From a virus: a stretch of 35,177 nucleotides of DNA. The stretch is from the IMG/VR virus record IMGVR_UViG_3300028800_000223, positions 1 to 35,177 of that record; one strand, given 5' to 3'. Below, piece after piece: positions 7,933 through 15,407 of this stretch. Position numbers and translations under genes: made by a program. The notes beneath the pieces were generated by a model, which made no database searches, was not told where the DNA came from, and worked only from the letters and a program-made list of their open reading frames with translations. Position 1 is the first letter of the stretch, and the number at the start of each line of letters is the position of its first letter.

Positions 7933-8178
7933 TTATTCGTTATTGGTTTCTTTTGCTTCGACCTTTTCATCCGGTTGCACCGGGACTCGTTTGTCGAGAT
8001 AGATCTTCTCCGCCTCTTCCTTATTGCTCGCGACGACGCAAATGGCCTGATAGCCGTTGGCCGCCGGATAGAAGTATTCGTTCAATATCACTGAGACCGC
8101 TTTGAGCGATGTCGGCTGCGGGATCTGCTTATTGTCCGCATCATCGATCATCTTGTTTTGTGTTTTTGGTATATCCAC
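7933..8178 (-). CDS. Small hypothetical protein in tail operon
   Basis: An 81-residue protein starting at GTG (8178); an internal ATG at codon 10 is an alternative start. It is predicted alpha/beta with ICVVASNKEEAEKIYLD in the middle and a charged, flexible C-terminus EKVEAKETNNE. The DNA encoding the VEA of this tail contains the AAGGTCGAA motif of the next gene, so the end of the protein may be shaped by that signal. Family unknown. Its place between tail completion and tail tube suggests a minor tail or assembly factor. Confidence 0.65.
   Translation of the reverse strand: MDIPKTQNKMIDDADNKQIPQPTSLKAVSVILNEYFYPAANGYQAICVVASNKEEAEKIYLDKRVPVQPDEKVEAKETNNE
7957..7965 (-). promoter_or_regulatory. 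AAGGTCGAA leader motif, 26 nt before start at 7930
   Basis: A perfect copy of the nonamer inside the 3' end of the preceding coding sequence, 26 nt before the tail tube start. Its presence in coding DNA argues that the signal is selected rather than an accident of spacer sequence. Confidence 0.65.
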
Positions 8179-8190
8179 GATTATGGTTGA

Positions 8191-8661
8191 TTAGTTTATT
8201 TGTACGCCGGCAGGGACGAGCTGCCTGGCCTTGAAAGTGACGTAAAAAACGACATACGTCACGCTGTTCGAACTGATCGGCCCCGGCGGTTCGAGAATGG
8301 CCGGCATGACCGCGCCGTTCGCCGTTCCTTGCAAGGTTGCATCGGCGTCGAACACTGCGCACACGTTATCCACAAGGCCCGCGAGATAGGTTGGATCGCT
8401 CGAAGGCATATTTTCAGGCGTGGTGACAACCATGATGTACCAGGTATATTCGCGGAGATTGTTCGCTTGATCCTCGAACTCCGAACTGTTGAGCGTCGGG
8501 GGAATGACCACCGCAGAAGGGAATCCGGACCAATTGCGATCGAGCGGATTGACCTTCGTAAGGTCGTCCACGATCACAGCTTTGAGAGTCCCGCCATCTA
8601 CGAGCGTTTGAAGGTCGGCGAGAATCGCGTTCATCTGAGCCTGTGAGGGAGTGTTAGGCAT
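8191..8661 (-). CDS. Tail terminator / completion-like protein
   Basis: This 156-residue alpha/beta protein lies between an HK97 gp10-like protein and the tail tube, the usual place of the tail terminator. Its start overlaps the preceding stop by 8 nt. It begins with a helix (MNAILADLQTLVDGG) followed by strands, with REYTWYIMVVTT in the centre. Such order fits the fold of gpU/gp17-type terminators, which bind the end of the tube and join it to the head. I do not recognise a specific signature, so the assignment is positional. Confidence 0.6.
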   Translation of the reverse strand: MPNTPSQAQMNAILADLQTLVDGGTLKAVIVDDLTKVNPLDRNWSGFPSAVVIPPTLNSSEFEDQANNLREYTWYIMVVTTPENMPSSDPTYLAGLVDNVCAVFDADATLQGTANGAVMPAILEPPGPISSNSVTYVVFYVTFKARQLVPAGVQIN

Positions 8662-9124
8662 TGGCTTGTGCGGCGATCGCGCCGGCTATTTTGTCGAGTG
8701 CCTGACCGAAGAGAATGTCCACTGCCGGCTGGGCCGCGTCGATGATACGTTCCATGAACGGGTTCGCTTTCGTGCCGGGATGATGGACGAGCATACCGAA
8801 TATCTCGCCCGTCTTCGCATTGGCGAGTACGCGCTTGTTGATCGGGCGAATCTCATGCGGCGGGGTGCCAAACTCGACGTAGGGCGCATATGCCGCCTTT
8901 GGATACCAGCGCGCCTGGAGATTGCCGACATCGAAGGCCCAGTTCTGCGAAAGGTAGCCGGTACGGATCGGAACAGTGCTCGCGTTGGTGAACTTCGCCA
9001 TGACCGCCTGGGAAGCAACGACGGCGCTCTGCACGATGGGCGTGGCGATCGCGGGATAAGAGGCAAGCGCCGCTTGGAGTTGCTGGAGATTCACTATTGA
9101 TACTTTGAACTGGGGATCTGCCAT
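8654..9124 (-). CDS. HK97 gp10-like head-tail joining / tail protein
   Basis: This 156-residue protein contains YAPYVEFGTPPHEIRP and HHPGTKANPFM, the characteristic motifs of HK97 gp10-type minor tail proteins. The chosen start (MADPQF) lies 4 nt after the upstream stop. A longer frame to 9385 would only read through the neighbour. N-terminal helices (LQQLQAALASYP, VVASQAVMAKF) precede the conserved core. It acts at the neck during head-tail joining. Confidence 0.82.
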   Translation of the reverse strand: MADPQFKVSIVNLQQLQAALASYPAIATPIVQSAVVASQAVMAKFTNASTVPIRTGYLSQNWAFDVGNLQARWYPKAAYAPYVEFGTPPHEIRPINKRVLANAKTGEIFGMLVHHPGTKANPFMERIIDAAQPAVDILFGQALDKIAGAIAAQANA

Positions 9125-9128
9125 TGGA

Positions 9129-9992
9129 TTAAATGATGATGCGACGATAATTATCAACGACGTTTTGGTCGAACGCATCGAGGCGATCCCTCCACGAAGT
9201 CGTCGCTCCGGCAATGTTCTCGCTTGATTTTCCGTCGAGCAAGCGGCGTTTGAAAATACGGACCACGAGATTCTCGCAAAGGTTCGCGAGATCGTCGGGG
9301 AGAAGATGCGTTGAGCTATTGCCGGCGTTCGGCCAGTCCACCGGATAGCCGGCGACGTAGGTCGCGCGGAGCATATTGGACGCAAGGCGCGGCATAACGC
9401 CGTAGACGCGCACGATGCCGCTATATCCCTGCTGTTCGAGTTCGAACTGGTCTTGGATGAAGGTAGTCCAACTCGGGCTGGAAGGCGTTCCTGCGCGATA
9501 TTGGAAGGAAATAAGGCCGCTTACTTCAAGCACTGCGCCGGTCTGGGTGACGCTGGCCGGGAGGGAGAGCGTAATGGTCGTTCCGGTGATGCCGGCGACG
9601 GTCGTACCCTGGGGAACGACGCCTTGGGCGAGCACCGGCATTCCTGATACGATGCCAGTTACCGGCGAGCAGTTCGTGACGGCGTTAGATCCGGCGATCG
9701 TGTTTCCGGAAACGATGAGATAGGCAACGGGCGCGTTCCGCAATGGAAGATATATCGCCTGCTTTCCGATCACGCTATAGACCTCGTTCGTGTAAGTCTT
9801 CTGGATGAAATGGCCGTCGTTCGGGAAGCGGTCAAGGCCGCTCTTGCCGCACTCGCGCTCAATGAAGCTGGTGGCGGCGTTGATCATGCGCATAAGCACC
9901 GCGTCGGAATCGTCGAGCGTGATCTGGAGACGGTCCTTGACCCGTGCCAATGTCGTCAACGCATATGGTGAAACTTGTTCTTTTTGTGTCAT
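9129..9992 (-). CDS. Head-tail connector (gp6-like) with inserted repeat domain
   Basis: The protein has 287 residues. The N-terminal part (TTLARVKDRLQITLDDSDAV, then MINAATSFIERECG) is the helical fold of gp6-like connector proteins. The C-terminal part (DLANLCENLVVRIFKRRL) returns to that fold. Between them, at about residues 95-158, lies an inserted beta-domain of the type GNT..GSNAVT..S...GI..GMPV..GV.PQGTTV that recurs at almost the same position in the neighbouring protein at 10065-10715. Gp6-like proteins are normally about 100 residues, so the insertion more than doubles the length. The start ATG has an 18-nt G-free leader. Confidence 0.78.
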   Translation of the reverse strand: MTQKEQVSPYALTTLARVKDRLQITLDDSDAVLMRMINAATSFIERECGKSGLDRFPNDGHFIQKTYTNEVYSVIGKQAIYLPLRNAPVAYLIVSGNTIAGSNAVTNCSPVTGIVSGMPVLAQGVVPQGTTVAGITGTTITLSLPASVTQTGAVLEVSGLISFQYRAGTPSSPSWTTFIQDQFELEQQGYSGIVRVYGVMPRLASNMLRATYVAGYPVDWPNAGNSSTHLLPDDLANLCENLVVRIFKRRLLDGKSSENIAGATTSWRDRLDAFDQNVVDNYRRIII

Positions 9993-10018
9993 GTGAATTG
10001 AGGAATAGATCCTCGCGT

Positions 10019-10048
10019 CATGGCACTTACCTCACCGGAAGTGCCATG
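10019..10048. other. Perfect 10-bp stem hairpin between neck genes
   Basis: CATGGCACTT (10019-10028) and AAGTGCCATG (10039-10048) form a perfect 10-bp stem with a 10-nt loop. It lies in the 72-nt gap between the decoration-like gene and the connector gene. No T-run follows on the minus strand, so it is not a standard intrinsic terminator; an RNA processing or stability element is possible. A second, 7-bp inverted repeat (10059-10065 / 10071-10077) overlaps the stop codon just upstream in transcription. Confidence 0.65.
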
Positions 10049-10064
10049 GGAGCGAAGATTCGAA

Positions 10065-10715
10065 CTAGGTGTTCGAAACTGTGCTGGTGACGGGGAGCTG
10101 CTGCGGAGGTCCGCCCTGGACGATCTCAGCGACAACCGCGCACGCGGGGGCAGTGCCGCCCGTGTAGGTCGGAGTAACCGCCGCCCGAAGGTATCGCTTC
10201 CGATTAAGGCCGAGGCCTTCGATGCGGGCAACGCTATCCGTCGTGAAGGAGAGCGTCGTGCCGGTCTGGGCAGAGACAGCGTTCGCGCTCAGCGTGACGG
10301 TGGTCGTGCCGACGGCAGTGACCACCGCGCCGTTCGTCGGAAGGCCCGTGCCGGTGACAATGGAGCCGACAGTGATGCCGGCGACACTCGACATCGTAGT
10401 GACGACGTTCGAGCCACTGGCGGTGTTTCCCGTCGCGCCGATGAGCGGTGCGAGCGTGAAGCCGATGACGGTGCTCGTATTATCGAGCGCATCCGTAAAG
10501 GTCACGTTGTCCGCTGATTCCTGGAGCTTGAAGACCAAGCTGGCCGCGGTCGGAGCGGACGTGCCGCCCGGAACCGCGATGGACACCCGGAGCGCCGCGT
10601 CGGTCATGCTGATCGTGTCGATACCGGCACCATAAATGATGCTGGAACCGGTGACGTTCTGCATGAGGCTCGATCCGCCGACGAGTTTGACGTTGTCGTA
10701 AATTGAATCGCGCAT
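10065..10715 (-). CDS. Capsid decoration / stabilisation-like protein
   Basis: The protein has 216 residues and is beta-rich throughout. The N-terminus (GGSSLMQNVTGSSIIYG) and VFKLQESADNVTFTDAL resemble small virion proteins encoded right after the capsid gene. At about residues 94-158 it carries the same inserted module as the adjacent connector (GNTASGSNVV ... GTGLPTNGAVV ... TTTVTLSANAV). Position after the major capsid protein and the all-beta pattern suggest a head decoration or cement protein; no catalytic motif is visible. A TTCGACTTT variant of the leader motif lies 27 nt before the start. Confidence 0.6.
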   Translation of the reverse strand: MRDSIYDNVKLVGGSSLMQNVTGSSIIYGAGIDTISMTDAALRVSIAVPGGTSAPTAASLVFKLQESADNVTFTDALDNTSTVIGFTLAPLIGATGNTASGSNVVTTMSSVAGITVGSIVTGTGLPTNGAVVTAVGTTTVTLSANAVSAQTGTTLSFTTDSVARIEGLGLNRKRYLRAAVTPTYTGGTAPACAVVAEIVQGGPPQQLPVTSTVSNT

Positions 10716-10882
10716 TGAATTAGATGATGGCCCCTACTTTCCTTCGACTTTAATCGGAAAGGACGAGAGTAAATCTCGATGGGCGGTTAATGTGGAGATC
10801 CCCGCCCGCTCCGGATTCCGCCGAGGAATGGGCGAAATACCGGAACGGACAGAAGCGTACGCGAACTAAGGACTCCTATGCA

Positions 10883-12103
10883 CTAGGAGACCGACGTGAA
10901 GATCACGGTGAACGCTTTGGGGAGAACGGTCACGAGCGCATGGCGGTGCTTGTAGACAATTCCGCTCTGATCGGACAGGGCAATTTCCTTGCCACCGAAC
11001 GAACCAGACTGGAAGTTGCCGACGCGCATATCGCCCTTGTCGCCGAACGCCACTGCTTTCAAATTTCCGAAGATCATGAAAGCGGTATTGGTCTGCGTTG
11101 CTACGGTCGTGGCAGGGAGCCAGCGGTTGGTATAGACCGGATAGCCGCCCATATAGCCCGCAGGCTTGATGGGACCACCTCCCGGTTCATCCTTCAGCTC
11201 GTTACCTGCACCGCTCAAGAAGAGGAACGGAAGTCCGGAGGTCGAGGCCAATTCGGCGCGAATCGCTGCCCAGACGGTGCGATGGCAATACCATGCAGCA
11301 CCATCCAAGATCGACTCTTCCAAAGTGGCGATGACGTTTGCCGCGTCCGTTACGGGGTTGAACTTCGCGTACGTAGTTCCGCCTGTGGCGAGCGTGTACG
11401 TGTTCGTTCCCGTGACGGTCAAGATGCCCTGGAAAGGACCCGGAGCGGACGACTGCCCGCCGATGAATCCCTGCTGGTCGATCATGTTCGCGAGCGCCTC
11501 GCCTGCCATGGCAAGAAGCCAATCGGCGAGCTGCACGGACGCATCCTGCAAGAGGTCGTTGCCGACCGTGAATGCAAGCTGCCACTTGCGGGCGATGAGC
11601 ACTGCCTGACCAAAGGTCAAGCCGGTCACCGTACCCGGAAGGTCAACGCCAATGTAGGAGCCGGTAAGGAAGTTGCCGGTGTAGTTGGGGATGCCCAACT
11701 CGTCGGTCTTCATCGGCCACTTCTGGCACTGCTTCATGATCGTTCCAACGGAGGCCGCGATACGGAGGATCGCTGCTGCTACTTCGGGTTCAACCAAATA
11801 GCCGCCGCGATTGTCCTGCTCCTCGATAAGCGCCTCGTTCGCCTTGGTGACGAGACGGGCCTGATCGTGGAAGCCGCGATACGCCGCTTTGACCTGGCTC
11901 GCAAACTTGAGTTTCTGGTCCGTGTCCAAGCCGCTCACATCGTTGCCCCGGAGGGAGCGCTCGACGATCATGGCTTCGACAACCTTGCGTGCGTTCTTTG
12001 TAGAGACCTCTTCCATTGTGGGGATGAGGGTTTTCTCCATGAAGTCGTTGAAGCCCGTCTTTACGGTTTCCTCAACGGTCTTCACGATTGTTTCTGTATT
12101 CAC
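10883..12103 (-). CDS. Major capsid protein, HK97 fold
   Basis: This 406-residue protein has the HK97 layout. A helical, charged N-terminal about 95 residues is the likely delta domain removed by the protease. The core begins at about residue 98 with NRGGYLVEPEVAAAILRI, and later come GDKGDMRVGNFQSGSFGG and RHALVTVLPKAF. The start codon is GTG at 12103, and the leader lacks a Shine-Dalgarno site. It follows the protease/scaffold gene by 23 nt. The 167-nt space behind the gene (10716-10882) holds small inverted repeats, including CTTTCC/GGAAAG and GGGCGG/CCGCCC, but no clear terminator. A long open frame on the opposite strand across this gene is a shadow. Confidence 0.9.
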   Translation of the reverse strand: MNTETIVKTVEETVKTGFNDFMEKTLIPTMEEVSTKNARKVVEAMIVERSLRGNDVSGLDTDQKLKFASQVKAAYRGFHDQARLVTKANEALIEEQDNRGGYLVEPEVAAAILRIAASVGTIMKQCQKWPMKTDELGIPNYTGNFLTGSYIGVDLPGTVTGLTFGQAVLIARKWQLAFTVGNDLLQDASVQLADWLLAMAGEALANMIDQQGFIGGQSSAPGPFQGILTVTGTNTYTLATGGTTYAKFNPVTDAANVIATLEESILDGAAWYCHRTVWAAIRAELASTSGLPFLFLSGAGNELKDEPGGGPIKPAGYMGGYPVYTNRWLPATTVATQTNTAFMIFGNLKAVAFGDKGDMRVGNFQSGSFGGKEIALSDQSGIVYKHRHALVTVLPKAFTVIFTSVS

Positions 12104-12126
12104 TTTTTGAAGCTATTGAATGTAGA

Positions 12127-13194
12127 TCAATTGAACTTCCGACCCGGATACTTCTTTCTCAACGTCTCGTTGATTTGTCGAAGACCGTCTTCGGAAGCAG
12201 ATTTGATCTGCCTCGCGAGCCGCTGCACAAGAAGGTAGGAGTCCAATTCGGACATCAACTCCTTCTTGGAAGCCGGCGCTCCCGAGGTCCTCGACCTTGA
12301 GTTCAGGGCCTTCTCATCCCCATCCGGCTCTTCGCCGTTGGGCTTTTTGGAAGGTTCCTCCCCTTCGCCACCACCTGAGGATGCGAAATCCTTCAGGGCC
12401 GCGATAACAACGTCAGATGATTTCCCGTGCTCCGTGTGATGATCTTCGATGGCTTTGATAATCTCCTTAATCTTGTCCTTGTTCGCTGCGGAAATGGCGC
12501 GGCCGGCTTTGCCGATGAGAGGACGAATGGTGCTGTCCGGATAGCGTTTGGTCTCAGTGTTCTTCATGAGCGCAACGGCTTCGTCAAGCAGGTCGTCATA
12601 ATCTTGCACAGCCGCTTTCTCGTCGAGGTACGCGGAGATGAACGCGGAGAAGACGGAATATGCCTTGTCAATGCGCTTATACTTTGCCTGCATTTCGGCA
12701 TCCTCCGTCATCTCGTCAGCCACCGCGCCCTTCTTCTTGGCTGCCTTCTGTTCCTCTGTTTCGCCTTCGCCCATGCGATCGGCTTCCGCCTTACACATAT
12801 CCATATGCGCCTGCTGATGGCGATCTAATTCGTCGCCGGCAGACTTCGTAAACTCTTCGAGCGCCTTCGCCTTGGCATCGTCGTCCGTGGCTTCGCCATA
12901 CGCTTTGCCAAACTCGACGATCGCTTTCTTGACGTTCTCCACGTGCGTCTCGTGCGCGACCCCGAACGCATCCTTGAACTCATCGATGCTTTTCACACCC
13001 TTTTGGTTCTCCGGATCCAAGGACGCATAATTGTCGTCGATGGCCTTCATGCACGCTTCCTTGTGGCGGCTCTGTTCGCCGTCGATGGATTCTGTCAACG
13101 TATCGATAGACTTGAACTCATCGATGCTCTTCCCTACCGCTTCGGCGTGGTCCTTGTGCTCTGCCTTTAGTTTTTTTGTAAGTTCGTTTTCCAT
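12127..13194 (-). CDS. Possible internally initiated scaffolding protein
   Basis: An in-frame ATG at codon 265 of the protease gene (MENELTKK) lies just where the charged scaffold region starts. It is preceded by an A/C-rich stretch with AACCACC and no structure-forming G run, as in other starts here. The product would be 355 residues, without the protease. Phages such as lambda make a nested scaffold in the same way (Nu3 inside C). This is an inference; the start could be unused. Confidence 0.4.
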   Translation of the reverse strand: MENELTKKLKAEHKDHAEAVGKSIDEFKSIDTLTESIDGEQSRHKEACMKAIDDNYASLDPENQKGVKSIDEFKDAFGVAHETHVENVKKAIVEFGKAYGEATDDDAKAKALEEFTKSAGDELDRHQQAHMDMCKAEADRMGEGETEEQKAAKKKGAVADEMTEDAEMQAKYKRIDKAYSVFSAFISAYLDEKAAVQDYDDLLDEAVALMKNTETKRYPDSTIRPLIGKAGRAISAANKDKIKEIIKAIEDHHTEHGKSSDVVIAALKDFASSGGGEGEEPSKKPNGEEPDGDEKALNSRSRTSGAPASKKELMSELDSYLLVQRLARQIKSASEDGLRQINETLRKKYPGRKFN

Positions 13195-13986
13195 GGTGGT
13201 TGATTTGTCTTGTACGGGAACGCATACGAGTCTGCCAGGATTCTCGGAATCTTCTGCGAGTGTGCCTGGGGTCCCGTCCTCCAGCTCGCAGTGGTCGCCT
13301 ACCTCGGACGACTTCTGCAATTTCTCTTTGCCCGGCGGAGAAAGTTCGCTGTTAACTCCCCCATCGCCACCGTGTATGGTGGAATCCGCTTCTTTTCCTT
13401 CAGAGGCCGTTTTACGGTCTGAGGCGCGTTGGTGGGGGAGCGGGTTTGTCTCATAGAAGAATCCTTTCGTGATGAGCTCCTGCGTCGATACGCCAAGAAC
13501 GCCCACTTGGCGCAATGAAAGCGCGTAGCGCCCCGCGGGAACCGGACAGAAGCTCATTTCAAGGAGTTCGCGCGTGCCGTCGTCGTTCTGGATATATCCG
13601 GGCGAGACAGTGCGGAGGATCTTCTCCTGGTACAGCGCGCACGCCATATCCGCTTCCGGGTTGATCCCCGCCTGGGCGAATTTGCCGGTCGCGATCGTTT
13701 TGTCGCCATCGATCTTGATGTCAGTGACGATCCCGATCGGGAAGCTGGAATAGTTATGCGCCCACAGGACGACGGGGTTCATGTCGTAGTACTTGAAGTC
13801 CCATCCGGCCTGGTCGAGGGCGTCGCCCTGGCGGTCCTCATCCGACGTGCTCATCACAACCTCAAACGTCCGGTCATCGCCGGACGCTTTCACTTTCGAA
13901 ACAAAATCGGAAGTCTCCTGGCTCGCAAGACGGGCCTTGAGAGTCTCCGCTATGTCCTTCGAAAATTGTTTGAGGTTTTCATTCAT
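12127..13986 (-). CDS. Prohead serine protease fused to a scaffold-like domain
   Basis: The protein has 619 residues. Residues about 25-165 are an HK97-type (S78) prohead protease: His77 in WAHNYSSFPIG and Ser128 in RTVSPGYI fit the catalytic His and Ser. The remaining about 450 residues are highly charged and helical (Glu, Lys, Asp, Ala) with repeated KSIDEFK and His-containing helices, as expected of a scaffold. HK97-like proteases are usually about 200 residues, so this is a protease-scaffold fusion. It lies directly before the capsid gene. The C-terminus is basic (RKKYPGRKFN), typical for capsid-binding scaffold ends. It should guide shell assembly, then cleave the scaffold and the capsid delta domain. 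Confidence 0.85.
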   Translation of the reverse strand: MNENLKQFSKDIAETLKARLASQETSDFVSKVKASGDDRTFEVVMSTSDEDRQGDALDQAGWDFKYYDMNPVVLWAHNYSSFPIGIVTDIKIDGDKTIATGKFAQAGINPEADMACALYQEKILRTVSPGYIQNDDGTRELLEMSFCPVPAGRYALSLRQVGVLGVSTQELITKGFFYETNPLPHQRASDRKTASEGKEADSTIHGGDGGVNSELSPPGKEKLQKSSEVGDHCELEDGTPGTLAEDSENPGRLVCVPVQDKSTTMENELTKKLKAEHKDHAEAVGKSIDEFKSIDTLTESIDGEQSRHKEACMKAIDDNYASLDPENQKGVKSIDEFKDAFGVAHETHVENVKKAIVEFGKAYGEATDDDAKAKALEEFTKSAGDELDRHQQAHMDMCKAEADRMGEGETEEQKAAKKKGAVADEMTEDAEMQAKYKRIDKAYSVFSAFISAYLDEKAAVQDYDDLLDEAVALMKNTETKRYPDSTIRPLIGKAGRAISAANKDKIKEIIKAIEDHHTEHGKSSDVVIAALKDFASSGGGEGEEPSKKPNGEEPDGDEKALNSRSRTSGAPASKKELMSELDSYLLVQRLARQIKSASEDGLRQINETLRKKYPGRKFN

Positions 13987-14000
13987 CGCCGATTAGGTGG

Positions 14001-14543
14001 CTAGACTCCGGTATGGAAACAGGTTGTCTTCAGGGTGCTCGATACTCCCGTCGCGGTGCTCGTGACATTCAATGGCACCACCGATGAAAGGCCATTCCAG
14101 AACGTTACGGTCGCGCTGATGTTGTTGCCGCTTACTGCGGTCACGAACGAATCCGCACCGAACGCGCCGGTTGTGGATGCACCGTTATAGGCCACATTGC
14201 ATGCGTCTCCAACCGAGAAGCCGGAAGCGGTGAACGAGACCACAGTGCTCGTCGTCGAGGTTGACGACAGGATTGAACCGAGGTTGACGATCGCCGATGG
14301 ATAGGCTGTGGTTGCGGTGTAGAGTGCGGTGATCTGGTTGGCCGCCGCGGTTCCGCCAAATCCGATGGAAAGGTTGCCGACCGGAGTGATGCCGCCGGTC
14401 GAAACGTTTGGCGTGAAGAGCTGGGTCGGCGTCACGCCGCCTGCAAAGTCACCGCCAAGCTTCGTGGCCAACGACTGGTATCCGAAAACTCCGACAAGTA
14501 CGACCGCTGCGACTGAGAGAATGATTTGTGTTGCTTTGCTCAT
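14001..14543 (-). CDS. Signal-anchored beta-rich protein of unknown function
   Basis: The protein has 180 residues. It starts MSKATQIILSVAAVVLVGVFGY, a signal peptide or membrane anchor with no lipobox. The remainder is Ser/Thr/Gly/Val-rich and probably all beta, with two Cys in the mature part (GDACNVAY and KTTCFHTG) that may form a disulfide. A secreted or surface-bound protein is likely. It lies between the fibre block and the protease, and it is the first gene behind the promoter-like repeat at 14604-14639. A major expressed surface or virion component is possible; no family recognised. Confidence 0.6.
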   Translation of the reverse strand: MSKATQIILSVAAVVLVGVFGYQSLATKLGGDFAGGVTPTQLFTPNVSTGGITPVGNLSIGFGGTAAANQITALYTATTAYPSAIVNLGSILSSTSTTSTVVSFTASGFSVGDACNVAYNGASTTGAFGADSFVTAVSGNNISATVTFWNGLSSVVPLNVTSTATGVSSTLKTTCFHTGV

Positions 14544-14603
14544 TGAGCGAATAAACTTTTTTATATATTTAGACCTTTAGTTATTTGGCTCTCAATTGCT
14601 TTC

Positions 14604-14639
14604 ATCCTAGCAAGCACAGACTTTTTGTATATGTGCATA
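14604..14639 (-). promoter_or_regulatory. Extended -10 promoter-like element, copy 2
   Basis: On the minus strand the sequence reads TATGCACATATAC, 17 nt, then TAGGAT with TGC in front (extended -10). The layout is identical to the copy at 2897-2933. It overlaps the last codons of the small zinc protein gene and points at the 180-residue protein, protease and capsid genes. The predicted 5' leader is about 54 nt and contains AAAGGTCTAA, a degenerate form of the leader motif. Confidence 0.55.
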
Positions 14640-14786
14640 TCTTCGCGTGCGCTCGCGGGCCTTCTTCGCCTTGCACGATGAACACAAAGGATTCGTCACG
14701 CCCTTGTGGCGCATGATCTTTTCCCTGCAACCGGCGCCGCTGCATCGGGTGAGGACATAATCGGTTGATTTGCGGGAACGGATCAT
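14607..14786 (-). CDS. Small zinc-ribbon-like protein
   Basis: This 59-residue basic protein has Cys15, Cys20, Cys35 and Cys38 (C-x4-C-x14-C-x2-C), which fits a small zinc-binding knuckle, and an Arg/Lys-rich end that could touch nucleic acid. The start ATG (14786) follows the upstream stop by 13 nt; an open frame continues upstream but would read through the BppU-like gene. Its last codons overlap the promoter-like repeat, so the C-terminal residues YAHIQKVCAC may be a by-product of that DNA signal. Function unknown. Confidence 0.55.
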   Translation of the reverse strand: MIRSRKSTDYVLTRCSGAGCREKIMRHKGVTNPLCSSCKAKKARERTRRYAHIQKVCAC

Positions 14787-14799
14787 TGAGTGGTGAAAA

Positions 14800-15150
14800 T
14801 CAATTGTTGGACTGGGGAAGGGATGGCTGCACAAGGATGACAATGCCCGGCGCGCTGATGGAATAACTCCCTGATGAGGAAACGACAAGTTCTCCAAGGT
14901 ATTTGCCGGGACTCGGAAAATCGCCTAAGGCAACGGTGTAGTGGCAAGTCCCGAGCGCGGCGTTGTCCACCGTGATGCTCCCGCCAAGCGTGAGAAGGGT
15001 GTTCGTGGGATCATCGGCGCGCTGGACATGGAGGACGACAGTTGCGCCCAATAGGTTCACCGGATTGCCCTGGCCGTCTACGACGGTGAAGTCGAGCTGC
15101 TGTCCGAAATTGCCCTGGACGATGGTGAATGGTTGGATGACGATGCTCAT
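14800..15150 (-). CDS. BppU N-terminal-like Ig-fold baseplate protein
   Basis: This 116-residue all-beta protein has FTIVQGNFGQQLDFTVVDGQGNPVNLLGA at its start, split here as FTIVQGNFGQ and DGQGNPVNLLGATVVLHV. This resembles the N-terminal domain of BppU-type baseplate proteins, a segment that anchors fibres. Its start overlaps the previous stop by ATGA. It is probably a small adaptor within the fibre block that separates portal and protease genes. Confidence 0.6.
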   Translation of the reverse strand: MSIVIQPFTIVQGNFGQQLDFTVVDGQGNPVNLLGATVVLHVQRADDPTNTLLTLGGSITVDNAALGTCHYTVALGDFPSPGKYLGELVVSSSGSYSISAPGIVILVQPSLPQSNN

Positions 15151-15407
15151 TGGATAGTGATGATTCTTGATTTATTTTCGTCCGCTTCGACCGTGCGGAT
15201 CTGGTGGGTCATGGCGATGGCGTTCCGTTCATGATTGGTCGCGAGTGCAACGGTGCGGATGTAGTTCGTCATTGCAGTGATCGTGCCCGCAAAGTTGGTA
15301 AACAGGACGACGGTGCGCTGTGCGACTGCCGCTGAGATCTTCTTCAGGAACCCCGCCTCCCTGGATGATCCATATTCATTTGTGCCGTATCCGGAGAAGC
15401 CGTACAT
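15147..15407 (-). CDS. Small hypothetical protein in fibre block
   Basis: An 86-residue protein with a Gly/Tyr-rich start (MYGFSGYGTNEYGSS) and a more hydrophobic central part (AQRTVVLFTNFAGT). Two short imperfect repeats are visible (NYIRTVALATNHERNAI and HQIRTVEADENKSRII). The leader is 19 nt without G. The end overlaps the BppU-like gene by ATGA, so the two are coupled. No family recognised; it could be a small adaptor. Confidence 0.6.
   Translation of the reverse strand: MYGFSGYGTNEYGSSREAGFLKKISAAVAQRTVVLFTNFAGTITAMTNYIRTVALATNHERNAIAMTHQIRTVEADENKSRIITIQ

Noticed and set aside
10790-12238. Long plus-strand open frame of 482 codons
   Set aside because: It mirrors the major capsid gene, is rich in Arg, His and Cys as expected from an antisense shadow, and has no recognisable domain.
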